A stretch of DNA of 64,000 nucleotides from Heloderma charlesbogerti (Eukaryota > Chordata > Lepidosauria > Squamata > Helodermatidae): assembly GCA_026122225.1 (NCBI GenBank), contig JANEZZ010000309.1:712501-776500 (forward strand), in the 5' to 3' direction. Positions 1 to 11,617 of the stretch are shown piece by piece. Numbering within the stretch: position 1 is the stretch's first letter; each line of letters begins with the position of its first letter. Both the position numbers and the translations under genes were made by a program. The notes beneath the pieces were generated by a model. That model made no database searches. It saw nothing but the letters and a program-made list of their open reading frames with translations, and had not been told where the DNA came from.

Positions 1-432
1 AGCCTTCCTTATGGTCCAGCCCTCGCAGCCATAGTTTACTACGGGGAATATCATTGCTTGAACTATGCGGACCTTTGTTGTCAGTGTGATGTCTCTGCTC
101 TTAACTATTTTATCAAGATTTGTCATTGCTGTCCTCCCAAGAAGTAAACGTCTTCTGATTTCCTGGCTGCAGTCAGCATCTGCAGTAATCTTTGCGCCTA
201 GAAAGACAAAGTCTGTCACTGCCTCCATGTTTTCTCCCTCTATTTGCCAGTTATCAATCAAGCTGGTTGCCATAATCTTGGTTTTTTTGAGGTTGAACTG
301 CAACCCAGCTTTTGCACTTTCTTCTTTTACCTTCATCATGAGGTTCCTCAGCTCCTTCTCACTTTCAGCCATCAGAGTGGTATCATCTGCATATCTGAGA
401 TTGTTAATGTTTCTTCCAGCGATTTTAACTCC
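1..432 (-). mobile_element. RTE-type LINE fragment, reverse transcriptase C-terminal part
   Basis: Read on the minus strand, this encodes the end of an RTE reverse transcriptase: a region after the YADD-type motif with a KTKIM-like block, then a YGCEGWTIRK-like block running off the window edge. It is clearly related to the BovB copies at 13631 and 26418 but more diverged, so it is either an older copy or a different RTE subfamily. The element is truncated at its 5' side near 432 and by the window start. The plus-strand open frames here are antisense shadows. Confidence 0.75.
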
Positions 433-929
433 AGATAGATCTATTTAAATCAGTGGGATTTCAGTTAGTCAAGACTAAAGTTTCATTGATTTCAATGGCT
501 CTACTCTTAAGTATGGCTAAGTCTAAATCCAACAAATTGAACAATCAGTATTTTTTGCCCTGATTCTTTTTTTCTTGACTCCTCAGGCTATCTGTAATGG
601 CTCCTCATTTTCCTTGCAACATTTTGCCTCAGCAGTGCGATCTAGAAAAATCCTGGTAAAGGAGTTAGGTACATGACTATTGGGTCCAAGAGACTCTCTT
701 GTACATAAATGAATAGCTTTCTACTGGTGTTAAGGATCTTTCCTAGAGGTTGGTATGATTCAAATGTAGGGATCAGTAGGGATGGTGGGCACAGTTCAGG
801 TCTCTCCTGCCTTTATTCATGATTTTGTTTTGGGTGCCACAATCACTGTTTCAGTTCAAGCTGCTATTTCCCAGTAGTTAGTTGACATTCTGAGGGTCAG
901 TTGTCCACACAGCCACTTTCAAACTAGTA

Positions 930-1296
930 CAGTCAGGGCCAGAAATATTGGAACAAGGTTAACTGTTTTGGCAGTTGGCCTCTGTACACCACCACATTGA
1001 CGTTGAAAGGAAACAGCAAAGGATTTTCATCCAGGTATTAAAGGCGATCCTTAAGTTTGAAATGATGTTGGTTTGTTCCATTACTTATGAGCCACCAACG
1101 ATGAGTGTGTGTGTATGCCACTGGCTGTCCTTCCTGAATGGTTAGTGCCCCACTTTTGTCACACCCTTTGAATTACAGCTGAAAGTCCTGACGTCGCTCC
1201 CATCTGGGTGTGTTTCCTTTTAACTTCAATGTGGTGGTGTACAGAGGCCAACTGCCAAAACAGTTATCCTTGTTCTGATATTTCTGGCCCTGACTG
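930..1296. mobile_element. Tc1/mariner-type MITE with long terminal inverted repeats
   Basis: The element starts CAGTCAGGGCCAGAAATAT and ends with the reverse complement of the same sequence. The two arms match with few differences for about 85 bp (930-1014 against 1212-1296). It is flanked on both sides by TA (928-929 and 1297-1298), the target duplication of Tc1/mariner transposases. It is 367 bp long with no coding capacity, so it is a non-autonomous derivative. Confidence 0.85.
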
Positions 1297-1361
1297 TATG
1301 TAGTCTGAAGAATGCAATCCTGCACACGGTTCATGGGTACTTCCTAGGAGCCCACCTTAGG

Positions 1362-1487
1362 CAGGGATGGGCAACTTATGGCCCTCCTGATGTTTTTGCC
1401 TACAACTCCCCATTATCCCTCACCTTCACTATGCTGGCTAAGGCTGATGGGAGTTGTAGGCCAAAATATCTGGAGGGCCCATCCCTG
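1362..1487. mobile_element. Palindromic hAT-type MITE
   Basis: The ends CAGGGATGGGC and GCCCATCCCTG form inverted termini, and the interior is a near-palindrome built around CCTACAACTCCCC and GGGAGTTGTAGG. The flanking 8-mers ACCTTAGG (1354-1361) and CCCTTAGG (1488-1495) agree at seven of eight positions, as expected for an old hAT 8-bp target duplication. A related palindrome sits at 50411-50540. Confidence 0.7.
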
Positions 1488-1844
1488 CCCTTAGGTAATA
1501 CCTTACATTTATTTTTTTGATTTGTATCCCACCTTTCTTCCAAAAAATGTCACTCATGGCAGCTGGGACACTGAAGCTGTCTGGTCATGAGTGAGATCTT
1601 GATCCAACCCCTATTACACCTTCAAGTGCCAGAAAAGATTCTTCCACAGTGAGTAGCTTCATACAAAATGGAGATCTGCAAGGGATTTGAATATCCTTTT
1701 CCCACCTACATCTCTGCCATGTCTGAAATCACAATTTGGGAGAGCAATCTCTTTCTCTCATTGGTAACAAACATTAATAGGAAAAGAGGGTGGGATGAAC
1801 ACAGAAGCACAGAAGATGCTGGTCTCTTCTCTCTATTATTTATT

Positions 1845-3088
1845 TATTTGAAACATTTGTATCCCACCCTATATTATTAGGATCTCAGGGTGGCGTACAG
1901 ATAAAATCAGTTTAAACAGTGTAAAACAATAAATAATTGAAATCGCTAAAACATATTAAATCATTACGCTAGCTAATACCAATTTAAAATCTAAAGCAAT
2001 AAAACAGTTAAAACAGCATGCAAACACAGGGAATCCAATTAGCCCTTAAAGGCTTTGGTAAAAAGCCATGATTTAACTTGGCGCCGAAATGAAACCAGTG
2101 TCTGAGCCAATCAGGCCTCCAAAGCCTCCACAACTGGGGTGTCACAGCAGAAAAAGCCCTCTCCCACATCCCACCATAGTGTATGTCTCGCACTGGTGGG
2201 ACGCAGAAGAGGCCTTCTCCAACAGATCTCAGTCCTCCAGTAGGCATATATCAGGGGAGGTACTCCCTCAAATATCGAGGTCCCAACCTGCTTAGGGCTT
2301 TAAATGTCATCACTAGCACCTTGAATTCTGACTGGAAACGTATTGGCAACCAGTACAATTCCTTTAAGATTGTGTTATGTGATCTTTACATGCTGTTCCA
2401 GTGAACAGTCTAGCTGCTGCATTTTGTACTAGCTGCAACTTCTGAGTCATCTTCGAGGGCAGCCCTACATAAAGTGCATTGCAGTAGTCTAATCAGGAAG
2501 TTACCAGCCCGTGCACTACTGTGGCTAGGTTATCCCTGTCCAGGAAAGGCTGTAGCTGGTGGATCAGCTAAAGCTGGCCCCAAGTACTCCGGGCCACAGA
2601 GTCCACCTGGGGCTCCAGTGACAGGGATGGATCTAGGAGTACTCCCAAGCTATGCACCTGCTCCAGGGGGAGTGCAGCCCCATCCAGGACAGGTCGCTTA
2701 CCCAGTTCCTGGACTTGGGAACCACCAGTCCACAGAGCTTCCATCTTGTTAGGATTCAGCTTCAGTTTATTGGCCCTCATCCAGCCCATTACAACCTCCA
2801 GGCACTGGTCCAGCACCTTCACTGCCCGAGCTGATTCTGACGACAAGGAGAAGTAGAGCTGAGCATCATCAGCATACTGGTGACACCCCACCCCCAAACT
2901 CCTAATGACCTCACTCAATGGCTTCATATAGATGTTGAACAGCATGAGGGATAGACTAGAACTCTGTGGCATCCCACAGCTTAATAGCCATGGGATAGAA
3001 CAGGAATCCCCCAATACCACTCTCTGGAATTGGTCCTACAGGTAGGAGCGGAACCACTGTAGCACAGTGCCCCCAACTCCCATCCTGC
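1845..3088 (-). mobile_element. L2-type LINE, 5'-truncated, RT and C-terminal part
   Basis: The minus-strand frame at 2568-3020 gives an L2-clade reverse transcriptase core, including LFNIYMKPL, the intact catalytic box QYADDAQLY, and MRANKLKLNPNKMEALW, followed by an HSLGVLLDPSLSLE block. The rest of the ORF (2000-2560) is broken by stops. The 3' tail lies at the low-coordinate end near 1845 in a TTTATTTATTT tract. It is a dead copy. Confidence 0.85.
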
Positions 3089-3099
3089 TACATTCTCTG

Positions 3100-3680
3100 T
3101 GTCAGGTTCCTTCATCCACTCTCTCTTCGCAATCAACATACTCCAAGATACCAGGCTTCAGGCTTACTACTTTATTAGTTAATAACCGGGTTCTTTGCAG
3201 ATGCAAATTCTAGGAAAGTCTCAGGCTGCAAAGGAAACAGCTACTCCACACAATTATGAATACTAATTGAGGAGCCGAAGTGGAAGTGAGAGAAGTTGCC
3301 AGCAGTTTGAACAAAAGCTTCCTGGCCAGACTAATTTAGGGGGGACGCCCCTCCCTTACAGTTGCCCCCCTCCCCACATAGGCTATCACGCATAGCCAAC
3401 CTGGAGGAGCATCTGAGCTCCACCTCTAACTTTTCCCACTTTGCTCTGCGATGGACCCTAGCATCCCTCAAGTCATGCCCCTCACTCTCCTCCTCCTCCC
3501 CCGAGACCTGGGTTCTCATGGAGAAGGAAAGGGGGGGCCCTTCAGGTCAAGCCTGTGTGCCAAGGTCTTGAGAAGAACCCCTTGCCATATCTGAGCTCAC
3601 TAGGGAGGGCCGGTTCTGGCTGTTCCCATTCCGAGTCTGAGCTGCTAACTATCTCCACACGCTCAGATTCATTCCTGACA
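3100..3680. mobile_element. Solo LTR (581 bp)
   Basis: The element begins TGTCAGG and ends CCTGACA, the TG...CA ends of an LTR extended to a 7-bp inverted repeat. It is flanked by a perfect 5-bp duplication CTCTG (3095-3099 and 3681-3685). There is no internal coding region, so it is a solo LTR left by recombination of an LTR retrotransposon (endogenous retrovirus or Gypsy type; not distinguishable here). It sits between an antisense and a sense L2 fragment. Confidence 0.8.
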
Positions 3681-3689
3681 CTCTGTACA

Positions 3690-4495
3690 TTTCACAGGTG
3701 GGGGAATTATGGGAATTACCAGCTCTGGATAGGATTGTACTCCCTGTGAAGGAGCAAGTTCACAGTTTGGGGATGCTCCTGGATTCATTGCTGTTATTGG
3801 AGGCCCAAGTGACCTTTGAGGCTAGGAGCACCTACTGTGAGCTTTGGCTGGTATGCCAACTGCACCCATTTTTGGACAGCGATAGGCAGGCCACTGTGAT
3901 CCATGCACTGGTAACCTCAAGATTAGATTACTGTAATGTCCTCTATGTGGGGCTGCCCTTCAGGCTGGTTCAGAAGCTGCAGCTAGTGCAGAATGCAGCA
4001 GCTAGGTTACTGACTGGAGTCCCTTGCCACACGCATATTACACCTGTGTTAAAGGATCTATACTAGCTGCCATTCGGCTACTGAGCTAGGTTTGAGGTAT
4101 TGGTATTAGTATACAAAGCCCTATACAGCTCAGGACCAGATTAGCTCAAGGAACATCTCCCCCTATACCAACCTCCCAGGCTATTGCAATCTTCAGGAGA
4201 GGCCCTGTGCTATAGCCCATGGATTTCTGTTTGGCAGCGACACCGATGTGCCTTCTCTGCAGTAGCACCTGCCCTGTGGAATGATCTCCCCTCTGAGGTA
4301 TATCAGGCCTCAACACTGGTGTGTTCTAGGTGTTTATTGAAAATGTATATGTTTACTTCGGTTTTTCCATAGGCATGAGTTTTGTGTACCAGCCTATGTG
4401 TATGGATGTGTAATGTATTCTTTTGTAAACAGCTTCAGGAATTGTTTCAAATGAGAAACTGTATGTCAATAATGCTAATAAACAAATACATTTCT
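3690..4495 (+). mobile_element. L2-type LINE, 3' part
   Basis: The frame 3698-4066 encodes the L2 C-terminal block: VHSLGMLLD, then the characteristic TSRLDYCNVLYVGLP and LQLVQNAAARLLTG. Further blocks follow after stops to about 4370. The 3' end carries an L2-like tail with AATAAAC near 4480. It is 5'-truncated and non-functional. Confidence 0.85.
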
Positions 4496-4985
4496 CTGCA
4501 GAGAAAAAGAGGAGGCTTAGAAGTGGGGCGGGGTTGGGAAATCTTTCTATTCATGAACAGTGGTAGTATGTGCATTGGCAATTCATGTGTCCCTCACCAC
4601 TCTGCCTCCTTTCCTTATTCTCCTGTACTTCTCTCTTCTAACTGTGAGTGATAGAAGGGGTAGGACAACTACCACTGTACTGGGAAAAATCCCTAAAATG
4701 ATGAACCGTCCGCATTCGTATACGTTTTGTTTAATGCTTATGTTCACTAATCTTTTAACTAAAAATAGACACAAATAGTTGGCCTGTGTGTTGTGTGCAG
4801 CGCCATCTGTGCATCCCTACCATGTATAGTATATGGAGAGAGTTGTCAGACACATACAGAAACCTGGGTCTGGGATGAATGCATATGTATGGTGTCTGAA
4901 GACATGAACAGGCCCCAATAAAAGTCAACTGTTGTTCTTATTGCACCGTCAAACCTGCAGAAACATTCTTGTTGCATGCTCCCGA

Positions 4986-5290
4986 TATGAACCTGCCTGT
5001 AAAAGATCTTTCTACAGAGGACCTGTTCCAGGTGGGACAGGGCTTTTTCTTTGGTGGTGCCGCTGCAGCTTTGAAACTCCTTCCTCCGAACAATTTGCAA
5101 GGTGCCAGGTTAAAACATTGCTATTTTGCCAAGCATGTATTGATATGTGGATTATTAATTGTATCTTGCTTTAATAATCTTTGCATAATTTTAGATTTAT
5201 TACTATTCTGTTTAATATTTTATTTTGTAAGCTGCCTTGGAGACCTTATGACTGAAGGATGAGATTAAAATATTTTAAATAAATGAAGGG
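4986..5290 (+). mobile_element. L2-type LINE 3' end
   Basis: This short remnant of the L2 C terminus and 3' UTR has a degenerate ...ARLKTLLF-like block near 5100-5130, then the typical tail TTTTGTAAGCTGCCTTGGAG and AAATAAATGAA. Confidence 0.6.
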
Positions 5291-5334
5291 TTGCCCTTCA
5301 AAAGGGTTTATCTTTAAAAGAGTTTAACATAATT

Positions 5335-5402
5335 TCTACCCAGAGAGCTTCGGCTATTGGGCGGTATAGAAATGAAATAAATAAATAAATAAATAAATAA
5401 AT
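5335..5402 (+). mobile_element. L2/SINE-type 3' tail with AAAT repeat
   Basis: The tail GGGCGGTATAGAAATGAAAT is followed by about six AAAT units, ending at about 5402. Only the 3' terminus is present. Confidence 0.6.
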
Positions 5403-6039
5403 ACCCTGCTTCTACTTTCAACAAGATCAAATATGTTGCTTTTTTAAAAGTTTTTTTTGCTAGTGGACAACTTTGCAAGTTAATGACTGATTCAGCAAAG
5501 CGCTTAAGCATATTTATAAAACCAAAGCATATAACTAGTCTCAGTGAAGTCAACTGTTACAAAAGAAATCTGCGGCATATGACAGACCTTAATATTCATG
5601 AGGAGTACTCATATTTCAAAGCACTCTACTGGCACAAGCCACATTCGCATTACTGCACCTCACATTTCCTGGGCTCTTGGAAGATTTGGCTTTATGAAGT
5701 ATGTCTGTGTAAAGCTTTCAGGTACATCTTGTAAAAACCAGTCATAATGTTTTAGAAAATGTGGTGAATCATATTTCATTCTTGTTCTTAAAATATGATA
5801 TGTTAAGGAGTACATGCTCTATTTTAACAAATCATTGAATTACTTAAATATGTAAATAAATTATGGGAATTCTCTGGCATGTTGAATGTCTAGAGTAAAG
5901 GCCTGGATTTTGTCAGTTTAGTTGAGTCCTATTTACCCAAATACATGCTATGTATGAAGCTCATAATTGCAAAGAAGCAGCACCTTTTAATGTGCTATTT
6001 ATTAGAAAGATTAAAGAGAAATAAAAAAGAGGGTAACTG

Positions 6040-6668
6040 ATAAGAACAGAAGAGCCGTGCTGGATCAGACCAAGGGTCCATCTAGTCCAGCGTTCTGTTC
6101 ACACAGTGGCCAACCAGCTGTCGACTGGGAACCCACAAGCAGGGCATGAGTGCAATAGCATCCTCCCATCCATGTTCCTCAGCAACTGGTATACATAGGC
6201 TCACTGCCTCTGGTACTGGGGGTAGCACATGGCCATCAGGACTAGTAGCCATTGATAACCTTTTCCTCCAGGAATTTGTCCAACCCCCTTTTAAAGCCAT
6301 CCAAATTGGTGGCCATCACTACATCCTGTGGTAGCAAATTACATAGTTTAACTATGCACTATGTGAAGAAGTACTTCCTTTTATCTGTACTGAACCTCCC
6401 ACCAATCAGCTTCATAAGATGACCCCGGGTTCTAATATTTTGAGAGAGGGAGAAAAATGTCTCCCTAGCCACATTCTCCACACCATGCATAATTTTGTGT
6501 AGACCTCTATTATGTCCCCCCTTACCCTCCCTTTTTCCAAGCTAAACAATCCCAGCTGTTTTAACTTTTCCTCATAGGGGAAATGCTCCAGCCCCTTCGT
6601 TAACCATGTCGGTGACCTCTTGGACTTGGTGCTATCTTTCCTAACCTGTGGTATACATTTTAGCTGGT
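6040..6668 (-). mobile_element. CR1-superfamily LINE 3' part with internal deletion
   Basis: On the minus strand the sequence encodes [22 protein letters not shown] and the rest of the CR1 C terminus, and ends in the conserved 3' UTR (CTGGACTAGATGGACCCTTGG type) and tail at about 6040. Its 5' part at 6600-6668 corresponds to sequence some 700 bp further upstream in the related copy at 12503-13280, so an internal segment is missing with the junction near 6600. Confidence 0.8.
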
Positions 6669-7733
6669 CTTGATATCTCAAATGTTTTTATATATAAAGT
6701 TGGAAATGGTAATTGGAGAGAGAAATTACCTGCTAGCTTTTTAAAGATTTATTGTGAACCTTTTGGCTTACAAAAAGGACAATACCAGTTTTATGCCCAT
6801 TTGAAATCGCACAGATAAACTGACTAAAGAACAGGGTTGACTTAAAAGATCAGTATTGATTTATGTATGGAAATAGATCAGAAGTTGTATGTAAAAGCTA
6901 AATGTGGTAAGGCTGGGGCCTGATGCAAAATTCTATTATTTCCTCCCAGTATTCTGCTACATTTTAGTATGGCCAAGAATTGGGACCAGGGTGGGCTTTT
7001 TTATTTGCAGAGTGTGGGAGGAGGGCTGGCTCAATTCTTAGTGGTTTCCTTCTTAAACTTCTCTTCCTCCCCCCCCTTTTTATTAGTATTATTATTAATA
7101 TCATTATGGGATTATTATTATTATTACTATTACTATTCCTGGTTGGCTAAACCTTTAATGTTTATTAATACGCGTTAACTGAATGGTAATTTATGGCCAA
7201 TGGAAATTGATTGTTTGCTTCTATTTCTGTGTTATAAGACTGTTTAGATATTTGGTTTGTTCTTATTGAAGTGTAATATAATTCTGTGTTTTTTTTCGTT
7301 TTTTTTCTCTTCCTTCTTTTGCTGTCCTCCCTTTTTTATTTTTCTTAGAATACTGTAATGTTGGAAACTGAAGATTCTGATTATATTGTTGGTAGTGTTT
7401 ATTTCATTTATAAAAATAAAATAAAAATAGATTAAAAAAAACCTTAGTGGTTTCCATAGAATTCTGTTGGGTAAAGTAAACAACTTTCAATCTTGCGCAC
7501 AGCTTCGGAGGCAAACCCTGCTTCTTATAACTTACATTTTATTACATTTTAAAAGCAAATACCTTCAACTGCTTCTTAACCAAATACAGGATCACTGGGG
7601 GAGGCAGTAGGTTTGACTGATATCCCAATGGGTCCTGAGTGCATACCCTTTTACTTTTTTCTGTAGAAGCGAATGAGTCCTTTTTTCCCTTAGGGGGAAA
7701 AAGTAAAGTGCTACGCTTGAACCTACCCACTAT

Positions 7734-7774
7734 GAGTGAGCCACCCACTATTCTTAATAGTGGGTGGCTCACTC
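7734..7774. repeat. Perfect 19-bp inverted repeat (hairpin)
   Basis: Arms 7734-7752 and 7756-7774 are exactly complementary, separated by the 3-nt loop CTT. The flanks do not extend the match cleanly. It may be the centre of a decayed fold-back element. Confidence 0.85.
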
Positions 7775-8561
7775 AGCACAAGGTTAGGTCATTCTCCCTC
7801 CTGAAAGCAGCTCCTGATGCTACAGGGCATGGACAAGATGTTTCTGATGCTTCCCTCACTGCAAACAGGAATCTGAAGCAGAGCTTTTGACCTAGTAGGG
7901 GGAATGCCTTCCTTACCTGTTTCTCAAGGTCTTCGAGGCCACAATTGATTTGTTGGAATAGGAGATAAGGCCAGATTTGGTACAGCGCACCTGGCTATGC
8001 CCCGTACTCTTCCTATTGAAGCAGCCTCAGTGATGGATGGGAACACTTAGAGTGGGTAAAAAAACTCCACCTCCACTCTTCCATCTTTCATTGTAGCCAT
8101 TACCATATTGGTTTTTATTATATGTTTCAATGGGATACTTTCTGCAATCTGCAGAAGTGATCATGGTTCTTATAGAGGAAACCTACCACTTGCATACTTG
8201 CCCTTTGCCTTTCCTGGCTAATTAGAACCATCAGAGTGGGATAGGTGTCTTTGGTAGTGGAAAGTGTCTGTGCATCCTTGAGAGAAGTTGTGATCCCAGC
8301 AGCTTTGAAGGAGGCCACTGTGAGACCCCTTCTTTAAAAAGTCTTATTTGGAGTCAGTTAGCTAATTGGGCAAGTTGTTTGAGCATGTGATGGCAGTTCC
8401 TAGTCTTCCTGGATCTTGATTATTTGGATCCTTTTCAGTGTTGATTCTGGCCTGGTTTTCAGATCCAGATTGCCTTGAACTCTCTGGACAATTACAACAG
8501 GAGATGGACAGAGGGAATGTGACTCTGGTGATTTTCCTGGATCTCTCATTGGCTAAGGAAC

Positions 8562-8741
8562 ATTGGAAGTTGCTTTATACTGAGTAAGATCATTGGTCCA
8601 TCTAGCCCAATATTGTCAGCACTGACCTCTCCAGGGTTTCAGACAGGGTTTTTCCAGCCCTACCTAGAGATGTCGGAGATTGAACCTGGGACCTTCTGTG
8701 TGTAAATCATGTACCCTGCCACTGAGCTATGGCCCCTCCCC
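8562..8741 (-). mobile_element. tRNA-derived SINE, antisense, inside L2
   Basis: Read on the minus strand it starts GGGGAGGGGCCATAGCTCAG (A box region), has a B box like GGTTCAATCTCC, and ends in the family tail ...GATGGACCAATGATCTTACTC. It is the same family as the + copy at 55196. It splits the L2 ORF between the LDLS and NIVLGILLE blocks and so is younger than the L2. Confidence 0.8.
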
Positions 8742-9058
8742 AAATGGGGCTGGTTCACAATAGTCATAGCTTCCAGAAACATTGTCCTTGGTATTCTTCT
8801 GGAACACTTTGTTGAAATGGGGCTAGGAGGCACCATATTTCATTGGATTAGGTCTTTCCTGAAGGGTAGGTCTCAGAAAGTGGTGCTGAGGGACAGCTCC
8901 TCCACCTTATAGTTGGTGTGTGACATTCTACAGTGGTCCATCTTGTTCTTCATGCTATTTAACATCTGCATTAAACCACGGGTGAAATTGCCCAGAGAAC
9001 TGGACTGAAGTGTCATCTGATGATGATACTCAGCTCTGTCTCTCTCTCTCTTCTTTAA

Positions 9059-9100
9059 AATTTATTTACTTATTTATTTATTTATTTATTTATTTATTTT
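9059..9100. repeat. (TTTA)n microsatellite
   Basis: About eight tandem TTTA units lie inside the old L2 copy. Confidence 0.85.
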
Positions 9101-10780
9101 CCACGCAGTCGGTGGAGTTCTATAACCAAGGTCAATGATGGCCTAGCTATGGATGGAGAAACTGAGGTTTAATCCAGACAAGACAGAGTAATTGTTGGTT
9201 GGGAATTCTGTTGATCTGGGTTTCGGTGTGCAGCCTGTTCCGAATGGGGTTACACTCCCCCTTAATAAGCAGGTGCACAGTTTGGGAGTGCTGCTGGAGT
9301 GACAGTCCATGAGCGATTTTTAGCAGCTGCAGTTGGTGATCCATTTGTGTCCCTTTCTGGAAAAGATGGAGCTTGCCATAGTTTTTTATGCTTTAGAACA
9401 AGACAGTTATAACATGCTGTGTATAGTATTGCCTTTGGACAAAGTTTCTGGAAATGTCAATGTTTCAAAACACAACGGCCAGATTCTTTGCTGTGTGGGA
9501 TGCTTAGAGCATGTTACAGCTGTGTCATCTACTCTCCATTGGCGTATTTCTAGGCCCAATTGAAAATGAACCTACTCATGTAACTCACATCAAGCACAGA
9601 GGTCTTCCTGTGTTAAGTACGGCATGTAGGAATATGAGACAGGTCTTTCTCAGCTGTGATGATGCCTAGCTTCTTAAACTCTTCACAAGCAATAAACACT
9701 TGACTTTTTCAGCAGAAATTTGGGCTTGGGGGTAAATTGTTTTTTGTACCTTTTGCTCCATCAGTAGTTTTTGCTTTCAGTACCATTTGGTTCTGGCTGT
9801 GAATTGTTTTAGTTTAGTTTTTGTTGGCTATGTTTTGTTTATTTTATGATTGTTTTAATGGTTAACATAGTTAGCTACTTTGACTGTCTTTAGACTGGAA
9901 AGTGCGTAAAATGTGGTGTTAAATTGAAGTAGATTGAGTGAGGCCTACTTCTTCTCTTGTAGAGTGGGGGTGGTGAATGAGTTTGGAGAAAGGTCTAGAA
10001 ATCATCATACATCCTCTCATGGGCATACTTGTCCAAACATAAAGGCTTTTGATTCAAATTAATCATTTTTGGAGCTACTAGGTGAGGGCTGTGTGTTGGT
10101 ACCCATAACATAGTATTTGCTGGAAAGCATTCCTGTGATGACATCAGTGTGAATGGTACTCATCTGCTCTGATCAAGGGATTTCACAGAAAGATGCTACT
10201 TAATATGCACAGATTCTAATTCAAGAAAGAAAGAGAGAGAGAAAGCCACAGTGCAAAGCATCTGTTAACAGCAACTGGGTAAGTAATACCCATAGCCACA
10301 ACTAAAAAGAACCCCACAATAGGCACAAGACATACCAAATGTAGGCCACATTCATACACATGTGGCCAGTGGAAAGAAATTACAAAAAGGAACAATCAGG
10401 AATGTTGTTGACATGTATCTCAGTGTGACCGACACTGCAACTAGTAATTGAAACACATCTTACATCATAAAATAATATACCCTTCTGCCATATTCTTCAT
10501 GCTATGTCTGCTTGAATGATCATGCACAGGAAAACTGTAACCAAGCTCCATTGCACGTGCATGCACACACACCCAAAACCTTAAGTATCAGCCCCGGACA
10601 ACTTAATAGTGTTCAACACTCTGCTTGGTGTTGTATTTGTTGGTGAGATAAAGCTTTTAGTAGCATTGCTTAACACTCACCAAAGGCTGGCTAGGCATAA
10701 CAAAGCACGTTTGCAAGTAGGTATTGCAAGTTCAGCTCCTGCAACCCTAAAACAGCCCATGGGTTCTGAGTGGCTTGTCA

Positions 10781-11095
10781 AACCACCACAACAACCCATC
10801 CTCACCAGGTTCGCATGTAATGGGGAGCTGTACATGACACCTGCAGCCACCAACCCACCATGATCATGCGAACCAGGTGGTTAATAAGCCATTGTGGCTT
10901 GTTGACCACCCTGCACATGCTGGTCGTGTGTTGGGGGTATTAGCATAACTACCCATGGCAGTGCAGTTTGCCATGAAAACCCAGTGAAGGTGGCTTGTTA
11001 CCCACAGCAACAAGCCACCCTGGCCAGCTTCGAACAACATGACAATCTGTGCTGCTGAGGGTAATTATGCTAATCACTTCTGGCACTGAACTGGG
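10781..11095. repeat. Fold-back element, family with (T)TTGNACAACA termini
   Basis: The sequence contains complementary segments around GGTTCGCATG / CATGCGAACC and CAAGCCACCCTGG, and a right end with TTCGAACAACATGACAA. It resembles the copies at 32262, 35125 and 53774. Boundaries are approximate and there is no coding capacity. Confidence 0.5.
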
Positions 11096-11331
11096 CCATT
11101 ACGTACTGAGTTATAGCCAATCTCTAGATGGTGGTTTGGATCCAAAGAAACACACATGCTCTCCTGCCCCCTTTTACACTACAGTTTTCAAATACACACC
11201 CTAAAAGCTGCTCCTGGCGTTGGGGGAATGACATGCAAATATAGTATGAGAGATCAGCGGAAATAAATCCTATCCCTGTGCCAGAATGGAAGCACCTTGC
11301 ACTTTTGCAAAAGTCCTTTGGGTTCATCTGG

Positions 11332-11375
11332 TGGTGGTGGTGGTGTGTGTGTGTGTGTGTGTGCGCGTGCGTGCG
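11332..11375. repeat. (TGG)n and (GT)n / (GCGT)n microsatellite
   Basis: A run of TGG units passes into alternating GT and then GCGT units. It is a simple repeat able to adopt Z-DNA. Confidence 0.85.
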
Positions 11376-11617
11376 TGATTACTTCGGGCAGCATCCAGCC
11401 AACTTACCACTAGCATAAGTGACCTTTAGCGGCACACCAATAGCATAAGCTGGCGCGAAGCGTAAGCTGGCCCAACCCTGGAGGAAAGCCAACAGGCGCT
11501 GGGAAGCATTCTGCTTCCCAGGTTCAGGTTGAATCTTCCTTAGGGGATGAAGTTGAAAATGTTTCTGATTGCCCAAGGGGGCGGGGGGAATAGGCCATGA
11601 GCATATGGTGAAACATG

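Larger units (their letters stand above)
8340..9950 (+). mobile_element. L2-type LINE, degenerate, interrupted by a SINE
   Basis: Disjointed frames encode L2 RT blocks. One before the SINE reads like VIFLDLS, and one after it at 8709-8912 reads NIVLGILLEHFVEMGLGG then FLKGRSQKVVL. Later blocks are heavily mutated, and the 3' UTR is an AT-rich L2-like tail ending near 9950. A TTTA microsatellite occurs at about 9059-9100. Many stops show an old copy. Confidence 0.75.

Noticed and set aside
65..448. 127-codon plus-strand open frame
   Set aside because: It is the antisense of an RTE reverse transcriptase fragment read on the minus strand; the protein has no family resemblance.
11332..11375. Regulatory Z-DNA or enhancer element
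   Set aside because: A plain GT/GCGT microsatellite with no further evidence of function.
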